A DNA stretch of 64,000 bases from Musa acuminata AAA Group. Taxonomy: Eukaryota > Streptophyta > Magnoliopsida > Zingiberales > Musaceae. The stretch is from contig NC_088356.1 of NCBI RefSeq assembly GCF_036884655.1, positions 12,010,001 through 12,074,000 on the forward strand, written 5' to 3'. The notes under the pieces were generated by a model. The model was not told where the DNA came from. It ran no database searches and worked only from the letters and a program-made list of their open reading frames with translations. Below, piece after piece: positions 1-11,645 of this stretch. A program made the position numbers and the translations under genes. The stretch's first letter is position 1. The number at the start of each line of letters is the position of its first letter.

Positions 1-1552
1 ACACTTTTTTTCTTTCGGCATACAATTCAGAATTTGCTGATTAGGTCAAAAATACATGCATGCAACTTTGACTTACCAAACATGTCATTTGGACCAGATC
101 CATATATATATATATATATATATATATCTTTGTTTTTAAATCATGTTTTTTTGATATTGCTAAAAAAAATATCTGTATTCCATTTATTTATGGACAATTA
201 GAACCAAGCAATTCCTTATCACAAATAAATTATATTCCTTGGCAGTAGACTCTCTCTCTCTCTCTCTCTTGCCTTTGGAAAGATACAGCAGCAGTGTGCA
301 ACCTCAAATAGTGAAAGTTTCTTGTTTTCGTCTTCTAAATCTGCAGTTCTTCTCAACCAGGATCTGCCTGAGTTGCAACGGATCGAAACAAGACATGATC
401 AAAGCCTGCATCTGCTGAGATGCAACGAACGGAAACAAAAACAAAGTCAGATGGCACTTCTTATTCATTGTTGTCTGTGCAAAGTAGAGCAGCTTGCAGC
501 CTCAAACAGTGTCTTGTAATCTTTGTTCTAAGCTGCAATGCTTCCGCATCAGGACCCGGCCATGAAGCAAGCAAATCAACAACGTCAACTAGTGAAGCAT
601 CTCACGTTCTGCTCTTACTCAACAGGTGCCAATCTTTTCCGGAGGAAGCTCTTTGTCTGCATTTTGGTTCTCTCTCTTGCCAACTCTGATTGGCTCTGCC
701 TGCAGTGGACACGTTAACATCAAGCTAAAAAGGCCGGTGATCTAATCCATCTACTATGAGTGAAGAGAAAAGGAGATGCAGATGAGGTCTTATACATATC
801 AATCATTTCCCTGTCTCATGAGCAGGAAAAAATGATACGGATTGCAGGTGGAGTCTCAGAGATTTTGTGTGGGTGCACCGGCCGGTAGACTAGCTAAATA
901 TGGACAAGAAAATTGGCCATCTTCTTCATATATGTTTAGGAGAAAAGCATGGAACAGTGAAACCAATACAATTCAACTCGAAAGCTGCATTTTTTATCCT
1001 TCTAGATATTTGATTAGATCGATTTGATCTTATAGATTTTTTTGCCAAGATCTAACTGATATTTATTTTTTGGCAAATTATGTGATACAGAATCACCAAA
1101 TCATTCTTGCAAGCAAAAAAGAAAAAAAAAATCATTGTTGAGATGCCTCAACCAGTCACTATCACCTATCCTTGTCTTTAAGAAATAGATAAGACATGAA
1201 TACCATGCTGAGGTGGTTTAAAAATGGAAGACACAACCATATCTTCAACCACAATAATAAATCGCTTGTCTTATTTTATTAATTTGTTGAAATACCCAAT
1301 GTTGTCATCCTATCAACAATGCAAGACATTGGCATATCTGAAGGAATAAACAAAGAATAAGAATGGCTTCTTCCCATCTTTACCTACCATTATTAATTCA
1401 ACATAAAGACCTATGTGGGGCTTTGGCTTTGTTGTGGCTGTGGATTCCCTCTCCAGCACCTGTTGCTTGATGGAGAGTGTCCATCTCCACCCCCAAAAAG
1501 GACAGTTTTTGTAGCAGGAATACGAACACTAGCATGGCATTTTCTTTTGTGA

Positions 1553-1595
<43 letters not shown>

Positions 1596-2860
1596 CAATC
1601 TAAATGCCATATGAGATTCCACGATGCACTCAGCTTCAAGCATAAAGTCATCGAATTATTAGAGGAGGTACTGCAGCTTTTCTGCTAAGAGAATTGACTG
1701 TGTTCCCTGTGAGAATGACCAAATTACTTTTCATTCATTTAGCATATAACTATTCCAAAGCACAACAAGTGCTCTAAATTATGTACCAAACAGAATATGC
1801 CATATGCCAGTTTGCATTAAATATAATCCTAAAGCATATAACTCTAGTCCTAAAAGATGTGTCCATGCAGTGCACATAAGAAAAAGCACAAGTATATAAG
1901 CTTATATCTTCAATTATTATGTCTGCGTTTTTTGAGGCAAGGATGAAAGTGTCAAGAAAAGAAGGCACTGGATATCTTAACCTACTAAGTCTCCATTAAT
2001 TTAATGTCTATCATTCAAAAGATAAAGCTTCATTTAAAGGTTCTCATAAGAAACATGAAATGGGAAGAACTTGCAAGTCATCTCATTGTAGAGTAAATCA
2101 ATTCACTTGTTTATAGTTTCTCTTTTCCTAATCTCGCTTTCTTGTATTTTTGATTATTTGCTCTACAGTAAGTACCACCCCACTTGTATAAGATAAGCAC
2201 AAGCACACATCATACCCTCGTTTTCTTCTTCGTCTTCTTCTTCTTCTTCCTTTGCTGTTCACGACATGTCTCGTCATTTAGATAAATTTGCCTACCAAAT
2301 TTGTCCAAGTTGAAATCGGCAGTTCTACTTGTATGGTTTCTCTAATCACACTCCTGCTTTTTCCTCTATCGGAGGCTGCAGAGTCTCTCACAAAGGGTGT
2401 TCCTCACCACACTGTTCCTTGAATCCCATCCTCCGAGATGAATACCAGCCTTAACCAGTTCTCACACATATGAAGTAGATTGGCTTGTATCAGCAAACAG
2501 CAATTCGATTCTCACAATCAAACATTGGGATTTATTCTCTGGAAAGCACCGAGAGTACGCAAGTAGCGATGGAGGAACAGACACGCTTTACTCTGTTTCC
2601 ATGACATTGATTTGAACTTTGGCATTAAATTGGGCACTCCAAGTTACAATCCATGGCTTCAGAAAGTTAAATACGTACGCTATAAAACTTCAACCAAGAA
2701 GGGGAAAAGGAAAGAATATATGAGCACAAATCCATATATCCTTGCAGATATACATATACGAGAAGGAAAAAAGATGGCTTTTTGGTGGCAAAAACGGCCT
2801 CATTTGCAGTCTGTCTCTTTGCGTTCCGCTAAATGGTGATTGGATGATCGATCGAAGGTG
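1..2860. other. Intergenic region without a supported gene
   Basis: No open frame here shows a recognisable domain or a consistent exon chain on either strand. The stretch is moderately AT-rich and holds several microsatellites: a TA run at 102-127, a CT run at 250-269, a CTT-rich run near 2225-2250, and a compound GT/GA run at 1552-1595. The right end, roughly 2500-2860, lies just past the stop of the minus-strand S40 gene and probably includes its 3' UTR, but I see no clear polyadenylation site that fixes the end. Confidence 0.6.
1552..1595. repeat. Compound (GT)n(GA)n microsatellite
   Basis: About ten GT units run directly into about twelve GA units. It is a simple-sequence tract of the kind that is polymorphic in plants. 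It creates a spurious Ser-Leu/His-Thr-rich open frame on the minus strand. Confidence 0.9.
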
Positions 2861-3349
2861 TCAGTCCTGGAACCCAGTCTTCTCCCAGATGGCATTGCGA
2901 ACGCGCCTGAGGTCGCGGCCCTTGAGGGTGCAGCCGACCCCCTCGTGGACAGAGAACGACGCCGCACGGCTCCGCCACAGCAGCTCGTGCGGCGGGATCA
3001 TCGGCCCCCCAGCGCCGCCCTCCTCGCCCTCCTCCTCCCACCAGCCCCTGGCGCTGTTGCTGCTACCGCCGCCGTAGTAGCTGCCGAGTATCTTGGACCA
3101 GTCCGGTATGTTCACCGGCAAGGAAGCGGCGGCAGCGGCATCGGCGACGGCGCGATCTGCCTTCTTGCTGCGCGCGGAAGAAGGTCGGGAGGAAGGCGCC
3201 GGCTTCGGGAACTCGGCCAGGCGCGGCTCGATGGGGCTTCCCCAGACGTCGGACTCCTCGAACTCGTCCGCGTCGAACCCGGCGGCGGTCGGCGTGAAGA
3301 GGCGGTGCGCCGCGTGCTTCGCCGTCAGCTGCTGTCTTCCCCCCGCCAT
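2861..3349 (-). CDS. S40 family (DUF584) senescence regulator-like protein
   Basis: A single-exon gene for a 162-residue protein. I take the ATG at 3349-3347 (MAGGRQQ...) as the start; an in-frame TTG two codons upstream is less likely. The S40/DUF584 signature is clear: a central block reading [14 protein letters not shown], then the [21 protein letters not shown] block, and a conserved basic C-terminus ([17 protein letters not shown]). The N-terminal part has an acidic EFEESDVWG segment and Ser/Pro/Ala-rich low complexity. S40 proteins are small, plant-specific, mostly nuclear proteins linked to leaf senescence and stress hormones; their biochemical activity is not known. Plant S40 genes are typically intronless and of this length, so the gene looks complete. 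It stands alone on the minus strand, well separated from the aquaporin gene. Confidence 0.88.
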   Translation of the reverse strand: MAGGRQQLTAKHAAHRLFTPTAAGFDADEFEESDVWGSPIEPRLAEFPKPAPSSRPSSARSKKADRAVADAAAAASLPVNIPDWSKILGSYYGGGSSNSARGWWEEEGEEGGAGGPMIPPHELLWRSRAASFSVHEGVGCTLKGRDLRRVRNAIWEKTGFQD

Positions 3350-3553
3350 GATCAACCAAGCTCTCGTCTTTGTATTCTGTTTCCTCGCAGAAAGCCCCCT
3401 CGTCTCAACTATTCTTCACGACTCGGTCCTTGGTCTGCGTAGTTTCGGACCACCGAAGGAGAAGGGAAGAAGACGAGGAGGAGGAGAGAGGGAAAGGGAA
3501 AACCCTGTGATTGGGCGCTTCCTTCTTTAGATTTCATTGCTCGTGAGAGCTTG

Positions 3554-3561
3554 TTATTATA
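3554..3561 (-). promoter_or_regulatory. Putative TATA element of the S40 gene
   Basis: On the minus strand this reads TATAATAA. It lies about 205 bases upstream of the chosen ATG, which would give a 5' UTR of roughly 170 bases. It is the best TATA-like element in the proximal upstream region; no transcript evidence is available. Confidence 0.4.
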
Positions 3562-6500
3562 GAGAAGCCTTCACTTGGAAGAGGCCTTGTGGATAAGGCT
3601 CTTGTTTCTCTTTCTTCGTCGATGTGATGCTGCCCTTCGACCTGCTTTTTATTTACGATACTGCCATCGGGCTGGCTTCACGCCACCACGTCGCGTGTTT
3701 CGTTGTTTCCTCGTTAAACACGTTCTGATGTTTCGCGGAGCACGGCAGCCTTTTGGACCTGGATTCCTCCTGTTGAGAATAAAAAGAGGTGCTATCTTGT
3801 AACTAGCGTGATCCGCAAGAGTAGCTTGTCGTACTTTTCACCGTGGCCGTTGGATGGCGTGGTGATCCGAAGTATCGAGGGCTAGGATGGGAGTGACTGA
3901 GGCGGGGGGAGGAGGAGCGGCAGGATGGTAATTCGAAATCAAAGGTGATCCGCGTTTTGTCGCGGCCGCGGCCGGGGCCCGCGGCGGGACACGCGTCTAC
4001 CGGCATCGATGACGCGACGCGACGCGACGCGCAAATCGCACGGCCCGATAGCGCGGGGTAGCATCACCGCACGTGAAGTGGGACCCACGTTGTCCCCCTC
4101 CTTCCCCTCTCCCTATCCAGCGCAGATGCGGCGCCGTGGCGTGACAGAGTAGGAACAGGCGGGACCCACTGACAAGCGTACACCCTCGCGCACTAAAAGC
4201 TTCGGGGAGGGAAAAAAGAAGGGACGTGGCGAGACGCCACTGGTCTTCGCACGTGGGGGATGAAAGGTGGACGTGGTACGGCACTGTGCCGAACTGAGAA
4301 AAGACCCGGCACGATTTTTAAAGCAGGGATGCCGTGAGCGACACTCTTTCCCGTGCTGCCTCCCGACGGTGACTGCTCTCTCGTCGTCACCATGGCGACC
4401 ATGATTCCCTACAACCATTGCAGCGTGATCGACACCAATCTTCCGGTTCGCAAGGTGAATTCACGGTTTCCTGTTGAATCTGATTCGATGCAAATCATGC
4501 AAAGGGAAATTTTTTTGGGGGCGGTAAATCTAAATGCCACTGCGAAGAAGTCCAAGCGGAGGCTTGTTCTTCCTAGAGCAGTAGCCATGGCTCGCGGAGC
4601 TGTAGCTTTCGGTGTAAAGACTTTGATTGCAACGCCATTTTGCATCGCGTTCAAAGCTTTGCTTGGGATTTCCAAGTCAACCCCTCCTTGTCATCATTCA
4701 TTGATGCGTCTGCAACAGTGGTTGTAAACGCTTTCAAGTCTTTTTTTTTTTTTTTAATGTCACCGACTTCTAGATGATTAAAACCTTGGCTTGGCAGTCA
4801 ACCGGTCATGGATTTCCGAACGCAGCAGCTGAAGATTACCTGGGAGTCACTGTTCCTTTACTGATGACCAAAGGTGATGTGCAGGATAACCTATCGGAGC
4901 AAGGAAGAAAGGATTAGCTGTCTGCGGTGGTGACAATATCTGATCTTCTTCGTTCTTATCCTCGGCCACATCAGTGTCTAGTTGAATTCTCATGAGAAGA
5001 TGGGCTCAGGCTCACCTGTCTCACCACAATGGAAACATCAGATACAACTCTTGGTTCGAGAAGAACATGCATTGCCACATCAAGCGTAAAGGGATCTCTG
5101 TTTGCCGAGACGTATTTATGAATGTTAGAGCTTGATCAAGATACATATTAGACCTTTCTTGGCAGCTTATGATGCTGGGAATAAGAAGTCAGCCCCAGAA
5201 GTTTTAAGTCTCTCGTGCTTGTGTCTCGAGCTGTCCAATTCTGCTTTACTTCTTAAACATATGCCATGTGTAGATGATCAGCAGGCTGTACTCTCACAAC
5301 ACAATGCAGCTTCTATTGCATGAGTGACAGAACTATGACAAATGCAACCCTGAGATTCACATGTAGATGGTAATTGATTTGGATCAACATCACATTTAAG
5401 AAGCCACCTAACTTATTTTGCAGATCGAAGAGATTTGGACATATAGTGAGATGATAAATTACAGAGTTCGAGCATCGTTGTCATGCTTTAAAGAATCAGC
5501 ATTGGAGAGAGAGAGAGAGAGAGAGACCTCTGTGCAGAAAGTTAAACATATACATAATGGGTGCTCCCGAGAGCTATCCAAACAGTACGTTATTCTCGGA
5601 GAATCCAGCCTTGGATTTGGGACAAATCGGGGTTTGGCTTCTTTACAACTGACAAGTTATAATCGAGTGAACTTTGGGAACCAGCCGTCAAGCTTATCGA
5701 TGCGCTTCACCACTCTCTCTCATCTTGTTTCTTAATGCGATTAATAGCTGTCTGTGAGTGGCAACGGAGCTTTGGTATTAAGGAAGCAGGACCTTTCTTG
5801 GAGCTCCCTCCCATATCTAGTCCTCCTCTGCTTGTGTGTCTGCATGTTCATGGACTGCGCATTTGATCTCCGTCCACCATGGATCATCGGCATGACTAGT
5901 TACGATTACTGGACTCGCACAAAGAGAGGCCCGTTTGTATCTGCCGTTTTATATGCCCAGGAACAACACAAACGGATTTAATCAATCATGGGCAGTGAAA
6001 CGATCAGTAACTCTTCCCAGTAATATTCAAGATGTCATTAGCTTTCTGACAAAGCCAAGATTGACATTGTGAGATAAATACATTAGATTTTCCTCGTATT
6101 TCACCCACTGTGGGTGTCTTCTGTATTCTCTCTCGTACATGTCGTCGTTGGTTCGTCAAGAGAAAAGAAAGCCAAGAAACAATAGCAAAATATGCACTTC
6201 TGACCCAACATTCAGGAGTAGTAGTAATCTTTTATGCATTCATTTCAGATGTTCTGCTGATAGTGGTTTCAGTTCATCATCCGTGGAAGAAAAAACAAAT
6301 GGAGACATCACCAATTACGCACCACCTAGAGACAAAGATGAGCTATATAATTAATTAAGATTCTTCTGGTCCAGCCCTCATATCATCACCAAGATGGCAA
6401 CCTAATTCATAAGATCAATAAATGGTTTTTGGTGATCTGGAAAGCTAAATAAGTCTTGGATGTTGATTTTGGAGGGATCATCATCTGACATTAAAAATTG

Positions 6501-7203
6501 TACACCTCGTGCGGAACCTATATGCATGATTGGGCAACTCGAGGGCGGAGTTTTTGTCGCTGGAATACTCTGGACATGAGACGGGCGACGTCGATGACGC
6601 CACCTCCGCACCGCCTATTAAACGCGGGCCACAAGCCAACTTAACCGACGCAAAAATCCAACAACAAAATCTAAACTATCGAACCCCGGATTGGTTCCGT
6701 GTCCGGGCGCCGCCGACCGCCACTTCCTCTTGAGCCATCCACGTGGCTCTCTCTTATTTCGCTCGTTTCTTAAGCCGGAGGTCCCCTTTCACCCACGTGG
6801 CGAAACGGGCTGTGAATAATAACCGTCCTCGACAAATTTGCGTTGATCACAGTGCTTCGCCTTTAATCGGTCATATCACCGGTCACCTGCGTCTGTGTGA
6901 GATTACTGCGAGCCCCTAGTCTTTGCCATACCCTGCTGCCATTACTTCCATCAATGGAAGAAACGACACAGCCGACACAGGCATATAGCATCCCTCTCAC
7001 GTACCGGCGGTGGTCGAGCATCTGACTTGGAATAGTACTGCGTGGTGGGGCCGACAATGGGTTGATGAACTGCGATGATGATCCACCGATGAGGATTTGG
7101 TCGGTCAGGGGCGGCATATTATAACCCTAAACCTCAATCCATCGGTAGCAAGATTGCACGGAGAGAACCAGCCCTCCTGCTGCTACTGTTCGTCACCCGT
7201 GGC
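3562..7203. other. Intergenic region between the S40 and PIP2 genes
   Basis: No supported gene. The left part (about 3800-4350) is GC-rich and carries four GACGC units at 4011-4030. It is plausibly distal promoter of the minus-strand S40 gene. An open frame at 4353-4727 (plus) has no recognisable domain, and I did not call it. From 4800 to 6500 the sequence is ordinary non-coding DNA with a short GA run near 5506-5525. The last 700 bases before 7287 form the PIP2 promoter region. Confidence 0.55.
6739..6802 (+). promoter_or_regulatory. Two ABRE/G-box elements upstream of PIP2
   Basis: Two CACGTGG cores lie here, in CCACGTGGC at 6739-6747 and CCCACGTGGCG at 6792-6802, about 490-550 bases upstream of the aquaporin ATG. 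CACGTGGC is the core bound by bZIP factors of the ABF/AREB type. A paired arrangement is typical of abscisic-acid or drought-responsive promoters, which would fit a water channel. Function is inferred from sequence only. Confidence 0.45.
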
Positions 7204-7212
7204 CCATAAATA
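7204..7212 (+). promoter_or_regulatory. TATA box of the PIP2 gene
   Basis: The string CATAAATAG lies about 80 bases upstream of the ATG at 7287 and predicts transcription starting near 7235-7240, with a short 5' UTR of about 50 bases. Confidence 0.55.
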
Positions 7213-7286
7213 GCTCCAACTCTCCCTCCTTCCAAGCGCACAGCTTACAAGTGCTACTACTTGTCCTCTGGTTCGCAACTGCATCG

Positions 7287-8035
7287 ATGGCGAAGGATAC
7301 CGAGGTGGCAGGACGCGGCGAGTACGGAGGCAAGGACTACACTGACCCACCGCCGGCGCCGCTCATCGACGCGGAGGAGCTGACCAAGTGGTCGTTGTAC
7401 CGCGCGGCGATCGCGGAGTTCGTCGCGACGATGCTGTTCCTGTACGTCACGGTGGCGACCGTGATCGGGTACAAGCACCAGTCGGACCCCAACGTGAACC
7501 CGGCCGACGCCGCGTGTAGCGGCGTCGGGATCCTCGGCATCGCGTGGGCCTTCGGCGGCATGATCTTTATTCTCGTCTACTGCACCGCCGGCATCTCCGG
7601 TTCGTCCCTTTGCTTTGCGACAGTACTCGTTGCTTGCAGTCTCTACGGTAAGTATGCATTTGCTGACGGCGCTCGTGTGGGCGATGCGGCGCATGCAGGT
7701 GGGCACATCAACCCGGCGGTGACGCTGGGGCTATTCTTGGCGCGCAAGGTCTCGCTGGTCCGCGCCCTCCTCTACATGGTGGCGCAGTGCCTGGGAGCCA
7801 TATGCGGAGTCGGCCTCGTCAAGGGATTCCAAGAGGCCTACTTCGTCCGCTACGGTGGCGGCGCCAACGAGCTCAGCGCCGGCTACTCCAAGGGCACCGG
7901 CCTCGCCGCCGAGATCATCGGTACCTTCGTCCTCGTCTACACCGTCTTCGCCGCCACCGATCCGAAGCGCAACGCCCGTGATTCCCACGTGCCGGTCTGT
8001 AACTCTCATCACATACTTACATATGTGTACGTCTG

Positions 8036-8068
<33 letters not shown>

Positions 8069-8477
8069 GTGTGTGTATCTGGCGTTCTTCGCTACAGGTT
8101 TTGGCTCCTCTTCCAATTGGGTTCGCAGTTTTCATGGTGCACTTGGCCACGATCCCGATCACCGGCACCGGCATCAACCCTGCGAGGAGCTTGGGAGCTG
8201 CCGTCATCTACAACCAGGACAAGGCCTGGGATGACCAGGTACCGATCTCTCCGCAGTAGTCATAATATGTAAAAGAAAAGATAGCTAGTGATATCTGCAT
8301 TATTAGCTCATGGATTAATGACTGCAAAGAATGGAGATGAGCGGGCAATTGATGTGCTTGCAGTGGATCTTCTGGGTGGGGCCTTTCGTCGGTGCTGCCA
8401 TTGCTGCAGCCTATCACCAGTACGTCCTGAGAGCGAGCGGTGCCAAAGCTATGGGGTCCTTCGGGAGCAATGCATGA
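7287..8477 (+). CDS. PIP2: PIP2-type plasma-membrane aquaporin
   Basis: Four exons join cleanly: 7287-7599, 7699-7994, 8098-8238 and 8364-8477. They give 287 residues, the normal PIP2 length. The start is the ATG of MAKDTEVA, not the upstream CTG of the longer open frame. Hallmarks are the N-terminal [17 protein letters not shown], the six-helix MIP fold, both NPA boxes ([11 protein letters not shown] at the start of exon 2 and GTGINPARS in exon 3), the loop D phosphorylation region ([13 protein letters not shown]) and a C-terminal Ser-rich tail ending SFGSNA. The short extracellular N-terminus separates PIP2 from PIP1. The product is a tetrameric water channel, possibly also passing hydrogen peroxide. 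Introns 1-3 are short (99, 103 and 125 bases) with GT-AG ends; intron 2 contains a CT/TA microsatellite. Intron 1 has an open frame in phase with its flanking exons. All catalytic-pore motifs are present, so I judge it functional. Confidence 0.95.
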
Positions 8478-8721
8478 CGACACCTCCGTTTCCTCTTCTA
8501 CCTCAACCAGAAGAACAAGCCTCATCTGATGTTGATGTCGTTGGGCATCAACTCATTTCTTCACCTTCATGAACGCATTTGGGTGCTGTGTCATGTTTCT
8601 CTGCATTTCTCTTCCACTTCACCTTGTTTGCATCATCAAGAATGTACTCCTAAAGTGAAGATCTATCAAGTGTCGTCCTTTATGTCATCTTCACACGGTC
8701 TGGTGATTGATGGGCTCAATC

Positions 8722-8727
8722 AATAAA
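8722..8727 (+). terminator. Candidate polyadenylation signal of PIP2
   Basis: AATAAA lies 245 bases after the PIP2 stop codon, a plausible distance for a plant near-upstream element. The rest of the stretch 8478-9054 shows nothing else I can name. Confidence 0.4.
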
Positions 8728-9054
8728 AAGGGGTCATTTCTAGCTTCTCCAAACAATAGCAAACCAGAAGGGATAGAAGATTCAATACACATGCCAGTAC
8801 ATAATACATTCCTGTAATAACATTCATGCGCCAACAAAGCAACCATCTGCTAACTTGGATTAAAACCAAACACTTGAAGAGGATATTTATGAAAGAAAAA
8901 TGAAGTAAATTGATCAGTAAGGATCATTAGATCGGCAATTAAAATGTGTTGTACACCTAACTTGGGGTACAAACTCAAGTTTTGTTTACGACAACAATAC
9001 ACAGCACAAAGTCGAAATACAATAATTTCAGAAACAACAATCAAAATAGAAAAT

Positions 9055-11007
9055 TTAGGGCTTTAACATTAAAAAGCATATACCACACAGAAAGAAGCAA
9101 CTGCATCTTTGTTGCATTTGGATAAACTGTCTACTGAACTCGCAACCATCCACGTGAGCTGGATATATGATCAGTGGCCCCGATGTCCCATCTACAGCTT
9201 TGTTCCAAATTCGGGCAAATTTATAGGAGCTATTCTTTGCAATCATGTGCTCTTTGGGCTGCAGGGTAAAAGATAGCATCTTATTGTCATAGATCTCTGT
9301 CCTATTTTAGAAAGAAAAAAACACAATATGTTGATAGTAGGTAGATAGGCCGGTTACAATAAAAGACATAGAAAAGTCGGTTTTCATTATGTGACAAGAG
9401 AATATTGAACTGAAGCTAACATTTTTGTTGTTTTGTGTTTCATTAACTTTGTTAAAATTGTTTTGTCACAAGTGAAGAACAGAAATGCCAGATACTTACA
9501 TTTAGTATCAACTAATATATCCATCTAATAATAAGATTCGATCACAAAGAACCACTGCACCAAAAGTGTTCTGTAAATTCTGGCATGAACATCATATTTA
9601 TGGCACATCCTTCTTTCTCATATCAAAAATCCTACATGTACATTTTCCTTATAGTACAATAAACTTTGACAAATACTAGCAACTTACATGGAAAGACAGT
9701 GACCATTAAAACTTTTCACCTGGTCATTTACTTTTGCTCCATTTTGGTGCTAGGACAGCCACAACTTTTAGACATAAGCTAAGAGTATGCTTCTGCCTAA
9801 AAGTTATTCCTATGATTTTTCAGAACAGTAAAAATGTACACCAAGTTGCTATTCCAATGAAGAATGTCACGATGCACACTAACGCCTAATTGCTTACAGC
9901 AAAAGCCCCCCATAACAGCATAAACCGGGACAATGTGAAGCCTATACAAACCCTTCCAATCGTCCAAAGTTACCATATCAAATTGGTTCAGCTGAAGCAA
10001 GCCAGATGTCATCCTCCACATACAGAAAAGCTTTCAATATCTATCTTTTTGGATTCTGAAATGTAGATCCAACCTAAGTGGATGCACAGACTTGCATCAA
10101 GTTTGTGGCCTATTATGATAACTTGCCAACTTGGTTGTCACCAGATAGCAAATTATTTCTATGAAGGAAACAGATTCTTTGCTAATATACCATATAGAAT
10201 TTACAGCCTTGCACAATACATGTCTTGGAATTCAAATGCATGGTGCCCAAGAGTTTGTCCAACATATCTCCCAAAATTCCATAACACGCAAGTCCTGTTT
10301 GCGGAGGAACAAGGTCAAGAAGATTCAATTAATACGTTAAAAGATGACTCCATTTAGTTGATGTAATACATTTCTTTAGTGTGTGTGCTCACTCATCAAT
10401 TGTTCACAATCATGGAACCACAATGTCTCACAACAAAGATCAGATGTTGGGATTGGATAATAGAATTAATGTGAACTAGCATTTGAAGGAAAGAAGATTT
10501 CAGCATGTCATGAATTCTCCATTAATGTTAAAACTAAGAATATAATTGCGAATGAGATCGAACCTACCTCATACTAAACGAATCTGTTGTCAGTGTATGG
10601 CCCTGCGGTTCTGGAAAAGGATCGAAGCCGTGAAGGCGGTCCCTAAGGCAACACCAATAAGACGCTCCTGCATCAACAAGCTCCATCAAGATCGTTCCTT
10701 CCCCCAACAGAATACATAGGTTAATCTCAACTAGTTACTCTCCCAACCAAAAGATCTACATACATGCAAAGAAAATCATTATCCGCAAAGGAAGAATCGA
10801 TCGCAAGGCAATGTTTTTTATAGAACCTAAAAATCAAGAAAGGCGGGTTCCGACCATACGGAACAGATATTCGAATCCAAAGCCGAAGGAATTGAGGGCT
10901 AGATTGGGAGAAAGAGTAACATTTCGAATCGAAATGTTCCATTCACCTGTGAAAGGATACTGATCATATTCGCCGGTCACGATTTCAAGTGATTCCTTCT
11001 GCCCCAT
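9055..11007 (-). CDS. Unrecognised small protein gene, three exons
   Basis: I do not recognise this protein. Three exons join with consistent phase and GT-AG ends: 11007-10947, 10697-10568 and 9301-9055. They give about 145 residues starting MGQKESLEIVTGEYDQYPF and ending LMLKP. Exon 2 encodes an LMELVDAGASYWCCLRDRLHG segment with a Cys pair, then DPFPEPQGHTL; exon 3 encodes EHMIAKNSSYKFARIW and GPLIIYPAHVDGCEFSRQF. The unspliced length is 1.95 kb because of a 1.27-kb second intron. No signal peptide or membrane segment is obvious, apart from a hydrophobic Cys-rich tail. An alternative donor at about 9084 could extend the gene leftwards, so the C-terminus is uncertain. The ATG faces the PDI gene across about 640 bases, so the two may share a bidirectional promoter. 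The exon model is inference; codon-like conservation cannot be tested here. Confidence 0.45.
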
Positions 11008-11126
11008 TTCCAAGGGCGTGGAGAGAGGGCAATGCGATGACAACCGCGGCGGAGTCCCAGCGGCAAGTACTCTCTCCACAGCTTTGCACGAACCGGGTCA
11101 GGCCGGGTTCGCTGGTCGCGAGACAA

Positions 11127-11226
11127 CCCGGCCCGATCCTCCTTCTGATCGGGCTTGTATACAGAGGAGGATCGAACCCGGCCCGATCCGCCTTCTGATC
11201 GGGCTTGTATACAGAGGAGGATCCGA
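11127..11226. repeat. Two tandem 50-base units with a CCCGATC/GATCGGG hairpin
   Basis: Two near-identical 50-base copies lie head to tail in the divergent promoter region. Each contains a perfect 7-base inverted repeat, CCCGATC...GATCGGG, with an 8-base loop, at 11132-11153 and 11182-11203. The units differ at only a few positions. Confidence 0.85.
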
Positions 11227-11520
11227 CCCCGCTGCAATTTCGGATGTCTGCAGGATTCGCCAAGTCAACAAACCGTTGACTGACGTTGCTCACATCGCAA
11301 GAACGTCCGTCTCACGATAACGCGGGCAACGCACGTTGATATGTCCCTAATCGACCGTCCGATTCATCACAACGGCCAGATCTGCGCTTCGTTTCTTAAA
11401 ACCCGTAAACTGCGGCTACATCTCCCCGCTTACCTGTCACCAGCACGCGGGAAGACCAACGTGGCCGCGCGTGACTCGTCCAAATTTGGCCTTTCACGTC
11501 ATTGCACGAGTCCCATGAGC

Positions 11521-11623
11521 CCACGTGGCCAAACGGCTTCCCCTTGTCGCCTTCGGTCGCTCACGCGAAGCACCCGCCGTCCGTTTCCTTACAAAACCCC
11601 TCCCAAACCCCAACCACGTCATC
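11521..11623 (+). promoter_or_regulatory. PDI proximal promoter with G-box and UPR-like element
   Basis: CCACGTGGCC at 11521-11530 is a G-box. CCACGTCATC at 11614-11623 matches the core of the plant unfolded-protein-response element (P-UPRE, family consensus ending TCCACGTCATC), which is bound by the bZIP60/bZIP17/28 group. Another CACGTCA core lies near 11495. This combination fits an ER-stress-induced disulfide isomerase gene. The 11614 site is only 23 bases before the ATG, so it may be within the 5' UTR. Confidence 0.45.
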
Positions 11624-11645
11624 GAACCGAGCTCGAGGTGTAGAC

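Noticed and set aside
4353..4727. A 124-codon open frame in the S40 upstream region
   Set aside because: No recognisable domain, the frame overlaps similar-length frames on the other strand, and there is no supporting splice or promoter context.
9797..10021. A 74-codon minus-strand frame within the second intron of the unrecognised gene
   Set aside because: It could be an additional exon, but no acceptor/donor pair gave a phase fitting both neighbours, while exon 2 joins exon 3 directly in phase.
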